A DNA stretch of 64,000 nt from Rhodospirillaceae bacterium (lineage in GTDB: Bacteria; Pseudomonadota; Alphaproteobacteria; CACIAM-22H2): contig JALHMR010000004.1 of NCBI GenBank assembly GCA_022843945.1, positions 124,001-188,000 of the forward strand, read 5' to 3'. The notes beneath the pieces are model-generated. The model was not told the origin of the DNA. It was given only the letters and a program-made list of their open reading frames with translations, and searched no databases. The position numbers and the translations under genes are program-made. Shown here piece after piece: positions 9,191-17,093 of the stretch; the first letter of the stretch is position 1, and every line of letters starts with the position of its first letter.

Positions 9191-10073
9191 GGTCCGCGCC
9201 ATCCGCTCCGCTGCTCCGCCGGTTCGTCCCGAGTTCGAGACCAGGCCCGGCGAGGCGGCGCATATCGGCGACGCGGCCCGGCCCCTGACGCCCTGGGAGC
9301 GCCTGGTCAACGACACCACGGCGCGCCGCATCTTCATCCTGGTGGTGCTGGCCATCGCCTGGGAGCTCTACGCGCGCTGGGTGAAGAACCCGCTGATGTT
9401 CCCCTCCTTCCTCGACATGTCGGAGGCGCTCTACGACAATTTCGTCAATGGGCCGCTGATTGACCGCACGCTGACGACGATCAAGGTGCTGCTGCTGGGC
9501 TATACGGCGGGCATTGCCATCGCAGCCGTGCTCACCACCATCGCGGTGTCGACGCGGATCGGCACCGACCTGCTGTCGACGCTGACCGCCATGTTCAATC
9601 CGCTGCCGGCCATCGCCCTGCTGCCGCTGGCCCTGCTGTGGTTCGGACTCGGCATCCCCAGCCTGATCTTCGTGATCATTCATTCGGTGCTCTGGGCCGT
9701 GGCGCTCAACACCCATACCGGCTTCATGGCCGTATCGGAGACCCAGCGCATGGCCGGCCAGAATTACGGCCTGCGCGGCATCCGCTACGTCATGCAGATC
9801 CTGATCCCCGCCGCCTTCCCCTCGATCCTCGCCGGTCTCAAGATCGGCTGGGCCTTCGCCTGGCGCACGTTGATCGCTGCCGAGCTGGTCTTCGGCGTCT
9901 CGTCGCGCTCCGGTGGCCTCGGCTGGTTCATCTTCGAGAACCGCCAGCAGCTGGAGACGGCCAATGTCTTCGCCGGCCTGACCACGGTGATCATCATCGG
10001 CCTGCTGGTGGAGAGCGTCATCTTCCGCACGGCCGAGACCCACACCGTGCGCAAATGGGGCATGCAGCGATGA
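9183..10073 (+). CDS. TauC/SsuC-type ABC transporter permease
   Basis: This 296-residue permease has a polar N-terminal extension of about 45 residues, then six membrane helices. The EAA-type coupling loop reads AGQNYGLRGIRYVMQILIPAAFPSI (residues roughly 180-204). It belongs to the binding-protein-dependent transport family used for taurine, sulfonates, nitrate and phthalate-like acids. The ATG at 9183 overlaps the ATPase gene. Its own stop overlaps the start of the hydratase alpha subunit gene, so transport and catabolism are encoded in one translationally coupled unit. Confidence 0.92.
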   Translation: MAEVRAIRSAAPPVRPEFETRPGEAAHIGDAARPLTPWERLVNDTTARRIFILVVLAIAWELYARWVKNPLMFPSFLDMSEALYDNFVNGPLIDRTLTTIKVLLLGYTAGIAIAAVLTTIAVSTRIGTDLLSTLTAMFNPLPAIALLPLALLWFGLGIPSLIFVIIHSVLWAVALNTHTGFMAVSETQRMAGQNYGLRGIRYVMQILIPAAFPSILAGLKIGWAFAWRTLIAAELVFGVSSRSGGLGWFIFENRQQLETANVFAGLTTVIIIGLLVESVIFRTAETHTVRKWGMQR

Positions 10074-10951
10074 AGCTCCACGTCGACCCGCAGGCGGTCG
10101 AGGAAGCGGCGAAGCTGCTCTATATCCGCGCCCTCAAGGTGCTGCCCGACGACATCAAGCAGGGCTTCACGCGCCTCGATGCCGGCGAGGGCGACTCGAC
10201 CGCCAGGACCATCCTGGCGACGATGATCGAGAACATCGCGGTCGCCGAGCGCACCGACAACCTGCTCTGCCAGGATACCGGCATCCCGATCTACAACGTG
10301 GTCATCGGCTGCGATGTCGAGGTCGACGGGGCAGCGCTCAAAGCAGCCATCCGCCGTGGCGTTGAGCGGGCGACGCGCGAGCATCCCTTGCGCTCCTCGA
10401 TCGTGCACCCGATCACCCGCAAGAACGACCAGAGCTCGACCGGCCGCCTGGTGCCGGTGATCAACATCGATTTCGACGAGGCGCCGTCGACCCTGCGGCT
10501 GGAGATGATCCCCAAGGGCTCGGGCTCGGAGAACGGCTCGTTCCTGCGCATGCTGATCCCGGCCGACGGGCTCGACGGCATCAAGCGCTTCGTCATCGAC
10601 TGCGTCATGCAGGCCGGCGGCAAGGTCTGCCCGCCGACCATCGTCGGCGTGGGCGTGGGCGGCACCTCGGATCTCTGCATGCACCTCGCCAAGGTCGCGG
10701 CGACCCGGCCGCTGGGCTCGGCCTGCCCCGATCCGGAGGGCGAGAAGCTGGAGAAGATGCTGGCCGGGGCGGTGAACTCTCTGGGCATCGGCCCGCAAGG
10801 CCTGGGCGGGGACTCAACCGCCTTTGCCGTGCATGTCGAGACGGCGGCCACGCATATCACGATGAATCCGGTGGCGGTGAATATCCAGTGCCACTCGGCG
10901 CGGCGCGCCACGGCGACCTTCACACCGACCGGGATCGAGATCGGCTTCTGA
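10070..10951 (+). CDS. class I fumarase/tartrate dehydratase-type hydratase, alpha subunit
   Basis: This 293-residue protein is the N-terminal, [4Fe-4S]-binding half of two-subunit class I fumarases and L-tartrate dehydratases. Candidate cluster cysteines are in NLLCQDTGIPIYN, ADGLDGIKRFVIDCVM and QAGGKVCPPTIVGVGVGG. The family adds or removes water trans across fumarate-like C4/C5 dicarboxylates (fumarate, mesaconate, tartrate). It overlaps the permease gene by 4 nt and the beta subunit by 1 nt. Placement in a suyAB cluster between transporter and flavoprotein genes argues for hydration of the product of that flavoprotein rather than TCA duty. The exact substrate is not determinable here. 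Confidence 0.88.
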   Translation: MKLHVDPQAVEEAAKLLYIRALKVLPDDIKQGFTRLDAGEGDSTARTILATMIENIAVAERTDNLLCQDTGIPIYNVVIGCDVEVDGAALKAAIRRGVERATREHPLRSSIVHPITRKNDQSSTGRLVPVINIDFDEAPSTLRLEMIPKGSGSENGSFLRMLIPADGLDGIKRFVIDCVMQAGGKVCPPTIVGVGVGGTSDLCMHLAKVAATRPLGSACPDPEGEKLEKMLAGAVNSLGIGPQGLGGDSTAFAVHVETAATHITMNPVAVNIQCHSARRATATFTPTGIEIGF

Positions 10952-11562
10952 TGGCCCACCACGACTTCCACATGCCGGTCAGCGAGGCGCAGGTGCGGGC
11001 GCTGAAGGTCGGCGACACGGTGACCCTGCACGGCACCCTGTTCGGCATCCGCGACGCTACGCAGATCCACATGTTCGATCACGGCCGCAAGACGCATTTC
11101 GACATGAAGGGTCACGCGGTGATTCACACCGCACCCAACGTGAAGAAGATGCCGGTCTCCAACGAATACCCGGCCGGTTATGCCTCGATCTGCATCGGCA
11201 CCACGACCTCGGCGCGCATGGAGCGCTTCTCGCGGCCGCTGATGGAGCAGTACGGCGTGCGGCTGATCATCGGCAAGGGCGGGCTGGGCAGGGAGTCGCA
11301 GAAGGCCTTTGCCGATCTGGGCGGCGCCTATCTCGCCATCATCGGCGGCACGGCGGCGCTGGAGACCACCTGGATCACCGCGATCGAGGAGGTCGATCTC
11401 GACGACCTGAATCCGGAATCGCTCTGGCGCTTCGCCATCAAGGGCTTCGGGCCGCTGCTCGTCGCCATGGATTCGCATGGCGGCAGCTCCTACGACCGCG
11501 TGATGAAGGCCGCGGAAGGGCGCAAGGCCGCCGCTTTGGCCGCGATGGGCGTCAAGGCGTGA
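10951..11562 (+). CDS. class I fumarase/tartrate dehydratase-type hydratase, beta subunit
   Basis: This 203-residue protein is the C-terminal, swivelling-domain half of class I fumarases and TtdB proteins. It contains GDTVTLHGTLFGIRDA, HFDMKGHAVIHTAPN and GKGGLGRESQKAF (the phosphate/carboxylate-binding GKGG loop), with GGTAALETTWI. With the preceding alpha subunit it forms the active heterodimer; neither half is expected to work alone. Its start ATG overlaps the alpha stop by one base (TGATG). Its end overlaps the GTG of the SdhA-like gene by four bases. Length is normal for the family. Confidence 0.88.
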   Translation: MAHHDFHMPVSEAQVRALKVGDTVTLHGTLFGIRDATQIHMFDHGRKTHFDMKGHAVIHTAPNVKKMPVSNEYPAGYASICIGTTTSARMERFSRPLMEQYGVRLIIGKGGLGRESQKAFADLGGAYLAIIGGTAALETTWITAIEEVDLDDLNPESLWRFAIKGFGPLLVAMDSHGGSSYDRVMKAAEGRKAAALAAMGVKA

Positions 11563-13286
11563 CCTTGAAGCGACTGCAGACGGATATCCTGATTCTGGGC
11601 TCCGGCGGCGCCGGTCTGTTCGCGGCCCTCCACGCCCACAAGGCCAACCCCGCGCTGCACATCATCGTCGCGGTCAAAGGGTTGCTCGGCAAGTGCGGCT
11701 GCACGCGCATGGTGCAGGGCGGCTACAACGTGGCGCTGGCCCCCGGCGATTCGGCCGAGCGCCATTTCATGGACACGATCGAGGGCGGCGGCTGGCTCAA
11801 CGACCAGGACCTCGCCTGGACCTTGGTCACCCAGGCGCAGGTGCGCATCCGCGAGCTGGAGAATGAGCTCGGCTGCTTCTTCGACCGCAACCCCGACGGC
11901 ACGGTCCACCAGAAGGCCTTCGCCGGCCAGACCTTCGACCGCACGGTGCACAAGGGCGACCTGACGGGGATTGAGATCGTCAACCGCCTGGCCGAACAGG
12001 TCTGGGCGCGCCGAATCAGCCGGCTGGAGGAGCACCGCGCCGTCGACCTGATCAAGACGGCCGACGGCTCGGCGCTGGCCGGCGTGCTGATGATCGACAT
12101 GCGCACCGGCGGCTTCGTCTTCGTGCAGGCCAAGGCGGTGCTGCTGGGCACCGGCGGCGGGCCGACTATGTACAAGTACCACACGCCTTCCGGCGACAAG
12201 AGCTGCGACGGCATGGCCATGGCCTTGCGCGCCGGACTGCCGCTGCGCGACATGGAGATGGTGCAGTTCCATCCCACCGGGCTGCTTGCCGGTCCCGATA
12301 CGCGCATGACCGGCACCGTCCTGGAGGAAGGCTTGCGCGGCTCCGGCGGCTGGCTGCTCGACAAGGACGGCAGCCGCTTCATGGCCGAATACGACAAGCG
12401 CGGCGAGCGTGCCACGCGCGACATCGTCAGCCGCTCGGTGTTCGATGTCATCCGCAAGGGCCGCGGCACGCCGTTGGGCGGGGTCTACCTGCAGATGGGT
12501 CATCTCGGCCCGGATCGCGTGCGCAAGGAATTCAAGGGCATGGTCGAGCGCTGCGCCGATTGCGGCTTCGACCTAGCCGCCGGCCGCGTCGAAGTGGTCC
12601 CGACCGCGCATTACATGATGGGCGGTGTCGCCGTCCGCCAAGACTGCTCGACCGAGCTTGCCGGGCTGTTCGCGGCGGGCGAGGACACCGGCGGCGTGCA
12701 CGGCGCCAACCGGCTGGGCGGCAACGGTGTCGCCAACTCCACCGTGTTCGGCGGCATCGCCGGCGATGCGATGGCTGAATGGGTTAGCCGCGAGGGAACC
12801 TGGCGCGAGCCCGACGAAAAATCCCTGGCGGTCGCCGAGACGCGGGCCCGCGCGCCGCTGGACAAGCCGACCGGCCCCCTCGAGTCGGTGCGCGAAGGGC
12901 TCTACGACGGCATGTGGGAGGATGTCGGCATCGTGCGCGACACGGAATCGCTCGACCGCGGCGATGCGACCCTGCAGGATCTGGATCACCGGCTCGACGG
13001 CATGGGTGTGGTGACCAGCGATCTCGCCTTCAATCTCACCTGGCACGACTGGCTGAACCTCAAGAACCTCATCCTGGTCAGCCGCTGCATCACCGCGGCG
13101 GCCCGGGCCCGCGAGGATTCCCGTGGGGCCCATTTCCGCGCCGATTTCCCGCAGGCCTCCGACCTGGCGACTTCCCGATATACCACCGCTCGGCTGGCCG
13201 GCGAGGAGCTGCGCGTGACAATGGAGCCGGTTGCCTTTACCCGCGTGCGCCCCGGCGAGAGCCTGATCCGCGACGCCGCCGAATAG
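11559..13286 (+). CDS. SdhA/FrdA-like flavoprotein subunit without the flavinylation histidine
   Basis: This 575-residue FAD-dependent dehydrogenase/reductase of the succinate dehydrogenase family begins with the dinucleotide fold LILGSGGAGLFAALHA. Active-site residues of the family are present: the HPTG motif (His238, Thr240), Arg287 (ERATRD), His351 (HYMMGG) and Arg385 (HGANRLGGN). The position of the FAD-linking histidine (SHT..AQGG in SdhA) is Cys48 here, before QGG at 53-55, so covalent 8-alpha-histidyl FAD should be absent. That is common in fumarate-reducing or aspartate-oxidase-type relatives and suggests another substrate or direction. Its partners are the SdhB-like subunit and anchors encoded 5 kb upstream. 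GTG start. Confidence 0.87.
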   Translation: MTLKRLQTDILILGSGGAGLFAALHAHKANPALHIIVAVKGLLGKCGCTRMVQGGYNVALAPGDSAERHFMDTIEGGGWLNDQDLAWTLVTQAQVRIRELENELGCFFDRNPDGTVHQKAFAGQTFDRTVHKGDLTGIEIVNRLAEQVWARRISRLEEHRAVDLIKTADGSALAGVLMIDMRTGGFVFVQAKAVLLGTGGGPTMYKYHTPSGDKSCDGMAMALRAGLPLRDMEMVQFHPTGLLAGPDTRMTGTVLEEGLRGSGGWLLDKDGSRFMAEYDKRGERATRDIVSRSVFDVIRKGRGTPLGGVYLQMGHLGPDRVRKEFKGMVERCADCGFDLAAGRVEVVPTAHYMMGGVAVRQDCSTELAGLFAAGEDTGGVHGANRLGGNGVANSTVFGGIAGDAMAEWVSREGTWREPDEKSLAVAETRARAPLDKPTGPLESVREGLYDGMWEDVGIVRDTESLDRGDATLQDLDHRLDGMGVVTSDLAFNLTWHDWLNLKNLILVSRCITAAARAREDSRGAHFRADFPQASDLATSRYTTARLAGEELRVTMEPVAFTRVRPGESLIRDAAE

Positions 13287-13345
13287 TCGCACTCCCGCTT
13301 CTATGCTATCCCTCGGCGGCGTAGGTTTCGTCCAAGGTTCTGCCC

Positions 13346-14281
13346 ATGCCTGATGTCGTGGTTACGGAGTTCATCGAAGAGTCGGCGCTCGCCGCGCTGA
13401 GCCGCGAATTCAGCGTGGTCTACGATCCCGAGCTGGTGAACAGGCCGGACGACATCAAGCTGCTGGCCGCCGATGCGCCGGGACTGATCGTCCGCAACAT
13501 GACCCAGGTGCGCGGGGAGGTGCTCGATGCCTGCCAGGCGCTCAGGGTCATCGGCCGACTGGGTGTGGGCCTCGACAACATCGACATGGATGCCTGCAAG
13601 AAGCGCGGCATCCAGGTCTTTCCGGCCACCGGCGCCAATGCCCTGGCCGTCGCGGAGTATGTCATCGCCGCGACCCTGCTCGGGCTGCGCAACATCTGGA
13701 ACGTCACCGACAAGGTGACCTCCGGTTGGTGGGATCGGCAGACGCTGATCTTCCGCGAAGCCTCGGGCAAGACGCTCGGCCTGATCGGCTTTGGCATGAT
13801 TGCCCGCGAGGTGGCCAAGCGCGCCCGGGCGCTCGGCATGCGCGTTGGCGCCTTCGACCCCAACATTCTACCCGGCGATCCGGCCTGGACCGAGCTGGGC
13901 GTGGCGCACATGGATCTGCCCTCGCTCCTCGCGGAAAGCGACGTGGTCAGCGTCCACGCGCCGCTACTGTCCTCGACCCGTAACCTGCTCGACGCCAACG
14001 CCTTGTCGCTGATGAAGCCCGACGCGATCCTGATCAACACGGCGCGCGGCGGCATCATCGACGAAGCCGCGGTGGTCGCGGCTCTGCGCCTCAAGCGCCT
14101 GGGCTGCGCCATTCTCGACGTTCTCGACAAGGAGCCGCCGCCGGCCAATTCGATCCTGCGCGGCGTGCCGGGCCTGATCCTGACGCCGCATGTTGCTGGC
14201 AACACGGTCGAATCGAATGTCCGCGTCTCCTCTGTGACCGTCGCCAATGTGATGCGCGCCCTCAAGGCGCTGAAGAAATGA
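13346..14281 (+). CDS. slcC: D-2-hydroxyacid dehydrogenase, probable (S)-sulfolactate dehydrogenase (SlcC-like)
   Basis: This 311-residue NAD-dependent D-isomer-specific 2-hydroxyacid dehydrogenase has the nucleotide-binding segment TLGLIGFGMIAREVAKRA. The catalytic Arg is in NTARGGIID, the Glu in DVLDKEPP and the His in LTPHVAGNT. SlcC, a 3-phosphoglycerate-dehydrogenase-like enzyme, oxidises (S)-sulfolactate to sulfopyruvate and is paired with ComC and SuyAB in the known sulfolactate racemisation scheme. The same three partners are present here, which is the main reason for the name. Phosphoglycerate or another hydroxyacid dehydrogenase is the alternative. It lies 59 nt after the flavoprotein gene and overlaps comC by 4 nt. 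Confidence 0.62.
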   Translation: MPDVVVTEFIEESALAALSREFSVVYDPELVNRPDDIKLLAADAPGLIVRNMTQVRGEVLDACQALRVIGRLGVGLDNIDMDACKKRGIQVFPATGANALAVAEYVIAATLLGLRNIWNVTDKVTSGWWDRQTLIFREASGKTLGLIGFGMIAREVAKRARALGMRVGAFDPNILPGDPAWTELGVAHMDLPSLLAESDVVSVHAPLLSSTRNLLDANALSLMKPDAILINTARGGIIDEAAVVAALRLKRLGCAILDVLDKEPPPANSILRGVPGLILTPHVAGNTVESNVRVSSVTVANVMRALKALKK

Positions 14282-15282
14282 CCGCCAAGCTGTCCTTGAT
14301 GGCGGCGCGCGACCTCGCCAACCGCGTCTTGATTGCGGCGGGTGTGTCGGAAGCCAACGCCGCCTCGGTCGCGCGGGCGCTCGTTTCTGCCGAAGCTGAC
14401 GGGCTGGCGAGCCACGGCCTGTCGCGTCTCCCGGCCTACGCCGATCAGGCGAAGGCGGGCAAGGTGGTCGGCAATGCGGCGGCCAGCGTCACCGAAACGG
14501 CGCCGGGTGCCGTGCGTGTCGATGCACGCGACGGTTTTGCCTTTCCGGCGATCGAGGCTGGTCTCGCCTGCGCAGCCACGCTGGTTAAGAAATCGGGCAC
14601 GGTCGCGGTGGCGGTCGGCAACTCCCACCATTTCGGCGTCGCCGGCTATCACATCGAGCCGCTGGCCGAGCAGGGACTGGTGGCGCTGGCCTTCGGCAAC
14701 TCGCCCGCCGCGATCGCGCCCTGGGGCGGCTCGCGGCCGATCTTCGGCACCAATCCCATCGCCTTCGCCTGTCCGTGCCCGGGCCGCGAGCCGCTGGTCA
14801 TCGACCTCAGCCTGAGCAAGGTGGCGCGCGGCAAGATCATGGTCGCCGCCCAGAAGGGCGAGGCCATTCCCGAAGGCTGGGCGCTCGACAAGGACGGCAA
14901 GCCGACGACCGACGCCAAGGCGGCGCTGGGCGGCGCCATGGTCGCCATGGGCGACGCCAAGGGGACGGCGCTGGTGCTGATGGTCGAACTGCTGGCCGCG
15001 GCGCTCACCGGCTCCAATTTCGGCTACGAGGCCAGTTCGTTCTTCGACGCCAAGGGCCCGCCGCCGCGCGTCGGCCAGTTCTTCCTGGTCATCGACCCTG
15101 CGCGCTTCGCTGGCGATGCCTTCGCGGCCCGGGTCGGCACGCTGACCTCGGTGATGCTGGAGCAGGACGGCGCGCGCCTGCCGGGTGACCGGCGGCTGGA
15201 AGCCCGCCGCAAGGCACAGGCAGGCGGTATCACCATCTCGGACGATCTGCACGCCGAGCTGGTGCGCCGCGCCAGGTCGTGA
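14278..15282 (+). CDS. comC: LDH2/malate dehydrogenase-type oxidoreductase, probable (R)-sulfolactate dehydrogenase (ComC-like)
   Basis: This 334-residue NAD(P)-dependent 2-hydroxyacid dehydrogenase belongs to the non-Rossmann LDH2/MDH2 family (PF02615 type). Family landmarks are SHGLSRLPAY, the catalytic-site NSHHFGVAGYH, GTNPIAFACPCP and DLSLSKVARGKI. ComC of this family reduces sulfopyruvate to (R)-sulfolactate, the enantiomer that SuyAB cleaves. Adjacent to an SlcC-like gene it completes an oxidation/reduction racemase pair. Malate, ureidoglycolate or delta-1-piperideine-2-carboxylate reductases of the family are alternatives. It overlaps slcC by four bases and the next gene by three. Confidence 0.65.
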   Translation: MTAKLSLMAARDLANRVLIAAGVSEANAASVARALVSAEADGLASHGLSRLPAYADQAKAGKVVGNAAASVTETAPGAVRVDARDGFAFPAIEAGLACAATLVKKSGTVAVAVGNSHHFGVAGYHIEPLAEQGLVALAFGNSPAAIAPWGGSRPIFGTNPIAFACPCPGREPLVIDLSLSKVARGKIMVAAQKGEAIPEGWALDKDGKPTTDAKAALGGAMVAMGDAKGTALVLMVELLAAALTGSNFGYEASSFFDAKGPPPRVGQFFLVIDPARFAGDAFAARVGTLTSVMLEQDGARLPGDRRLEARRKAQAGGITISDDLHAELVRRARS

Positions 15283-15968
15283 TGCGCCTCGCTTTCTGCC
15301 TGGCGATCGGGCTCTGGGCGTCTGTTGCGACGGCGCAGACGACCGAGGATGCGCTGGAGCCGGCCTGGACGCATTGGCGGGCCGCGAGCTGGTACCTGCG
15401 CACCGATAACGCGGACGTCGCGGCGCTCGAGCTCGAGAGCTTCCGCGAGAAATGGCAGGCGCTCGGCGCCGCGGCGCCGGCCGGCATTGCCGGCCTGGCG
15501 GAGACGGCCTCGGTCGCCTTCAGCACCAACGACACGGTCACGGCCAACCGCACCCTGGGAGCGATCGGCGATACGCTGGCCGAGGCGCGCCGCCAGGCCG
15601 GGCAAACCGGTTTTCCCGAGGCGATTCGCCGCTACCGCGACGACCTCGAAGGCCTGGCCAGCCTCATGCGCATGAGCGACCAGCGCGGCAGCGACCGGCC
15701 GCTCGATCCTGCGTTGAAGGCCGATGTGCGCCGGGCCGCAACGGTGGTTGGCGAGGCCGCCAAAGCGCTTGTTCCCACAGTGCCGGCGCGCTGGAAGGAC
15801 GACAGCCAGCTGCGCACGCTGCTGGCCCAGAATGTCGATGGGATCGCTGGGCTGATCCAGGCCATCGATCGCACGCAACCGCCGCTGGCCTCCGGCCTGG
15901 AGATCGCCGGCCTGATCAGCGTGGCGCGAGCCAACTACAACCTGCTGTTCCTGAACTACGGATACTAG
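15282..15968 (+). CDS. exported helical protein of unknown function
   Basis: This 228-residue protein has a clear signal peptide (MRLAFCLAIGLWASVATAQT, cleavage near residue 19). The rest is predominantly helical and alanine-rich, with no CXXCH haem motif and no membrane segment after the signal. I do not recognise the family. The ATG at 15282 overlaps the comC stop, and the CoA-transferase gene follows within 6 nt, so it is firmly embedded in the cluster. A periplasmic role such as redox-partner folding or substrate handling is possible but unsupported. A GTG at 15279 gives one extra residue. Confidence 0.7.
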   Translation: MRLAFCLAIGLWASVATAQTTEDALEPAWTHWRAASWYLRTDNADVAALELESFREKWQALGAAAPAGIAGLAETASVAFSTNDTVTANRTLGAIGDTLAEARRQAGQTGFPEAIRRYRDDLEGLASLMRMSDQRGSDRPLDPALKADVRRAATVVGEAAKALVPTVPARWKDDSQLRTLLAQNVDGIAGLIQAIDRTQPPLASGLEIAGLISVARANYNLLFLNYGY

Positions 15969-15974
15969 TTGCCG

Positions 15975-17093
15975 ATGTCGAAACCCCTCGAAGGCATTCT
16001 CGTCGTCGCCCTCGAACAGGCCGTCGCCGCGCCCTACTGCTCCTCGCGCCTGGCGGATGCCGGGGCGCGGGTGATCAAGATCGAGCGCCCCGAGGGCGAT
16101 TTCGCCCGCGGCTACGACAAGGCGGCCAAGGGCCAGGCCAGCTACTTTGTCTGGCTCAACCGCGGCAAGGAATCGCTGGTCCTCGACATCAAGGACAAGG
16201 ACGATGCGGCGCTGCTGCACCGGCTGCTGGCCAAGGCCGACGTCTTCATCCAGAACCTGCTGCCGGGTGCGGTGGGACGGGCGGGTTTCGGCAGCGAAGA
16301 GCTGCGCCGCCGCCACAAAAAGCTGATCACCTGCGACGTCAGCGGCTACGGCGAGGACGGCCCCTACGCCGCGATGAAAGCCTACGACATGCTGGTCCAG
16401 TGCGAGACGGGCATCGCCTCGGTCACCGGCGTGCCGGAAACCCCGGGCCGGATCGGCGTCTCGGTCTGCGATATCGCCGCGGGGATGTACGCCCACCAGG
16501 CGATCCTCGAGGCCCTGATCCAGCGCGGGCGCACGGGCGAGGGGGCGGGCATCGCCGTTTCGCTGTTCGATGGCATGGCCGACTGGATGGCCGTGCCGCT
16601 GATGCAGCACGATGGCGGCAAGGCGCCGACGCGCGTCGGCCTGATGCATCCGACCGTGGCGCCCTATGAAGCCTATCCAGCCAAGGACGGCATCCCGATC
16701 GTCATCTCGATCCAGAACGAGCGCGAATGGGCCCGTTTCTGCGCCGAGATCCTGGAAGATGCGTCGCTCGCCACGCATCCGGACTTCAACAGCAACGTGC
16801 AGCGCGTCGCCAACCGCCCGGCGATGATGGCTATCATCGGGAAAGTCTTCGCGCGCGACGCCTCGGCCAGACTGGCGGAGAAGCTGTTGAAGGCCGGCGT
16901 CGCCTTCGGCCGGGTCAACGGCGTGGCGGAATTCGCCAGCCATCCACAATTGCGCCGCGCCACGGTGCAGACGCCCAACGGCGCCGTGACAGTCCCCGCA
17001 CCGCCGCCACGCTTTGCCGGCCAGACCGTGGCGCTTGGCCCGGTGCCGGCCATCGGCGAGCACAGTGAGCGCATCCGCCGGGAGTTCGCATGA
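15975..17093 (+). CDS. family III (CaiB/BaiF) CoA-transferase
   Basis: This 372-residue CoA-transferase has the family N-terminus GILVVALEQAVAAPYCSSRLADAGARVIKIERPEGDFAR and a catalytic aspartate probably in VSVCDIAAGMYAHQAILEAL. Family members transfer CoA between carboxylates, often with succinyl-CoA as donor; mesaconyl-CoA C1-C4 CoA transferase belongs here. The next gene encodes a mesaconyl-C4-CoA-hydratase-like protein, so a C4/C5 unsaturated dicarboxylate thioester is a plausible substrate. The ATG at 15975 was chosen; a TTG at 15969 is in frame. The stop overlaps the next start by 4 nt. Confidence 0.85.
   Translation: MSKPLEGILVVALEQAVAAPYCSSRLADAGARVIKIERPEGDFARGYDKAAKGQASYFVWLNRGKESLVLDIKDKDDAALLHRLLAKADVFIQNLLPGAVGRAGFGSEELRRRHKKLITCDVSGYGEDGPYAAMKAYDMLVQCETGIASVTGVPETPGRIGVSVCDIAAGMYAHQAILEALIQRGRTGEGAGIAVSLFDGMADWMAVPLMQHDGGKAPTRVGLMHPTVAPYEAYPAKDGIPIVISIQNEREWARFCAEILEDASLATHPDFNSNVQRVANRPAMMAIIGKVFARDASARLAEKLLKAGVAFGRVNGVAEFASHPQLRRATVQTPNGAVTVPAPPPRFAGQTVALGPVPAIGEHSERIRREFA

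Noticed and set aside
5006-13286. the organism's TCA-cycle succinate dehydrogenase and fumarase
   Set aside because: Subunits are scattered inside a suyAB-led cluster behind a GntR regulator, and the flavoprotein lacks the FAD-linking histidine. A separate housekeeping set is expected elsewhere, though this cannot be verified here.
15024-17063. 679-codon open frame on the minus strand
   Set aside because: It lies antisense to comC, the exported-protein gene and the CoA-transferase gene, all with clear family motifs. Its translation is Arg/Gly/Asp-rich with no recognisable domain, a usual GC-bias shadow.
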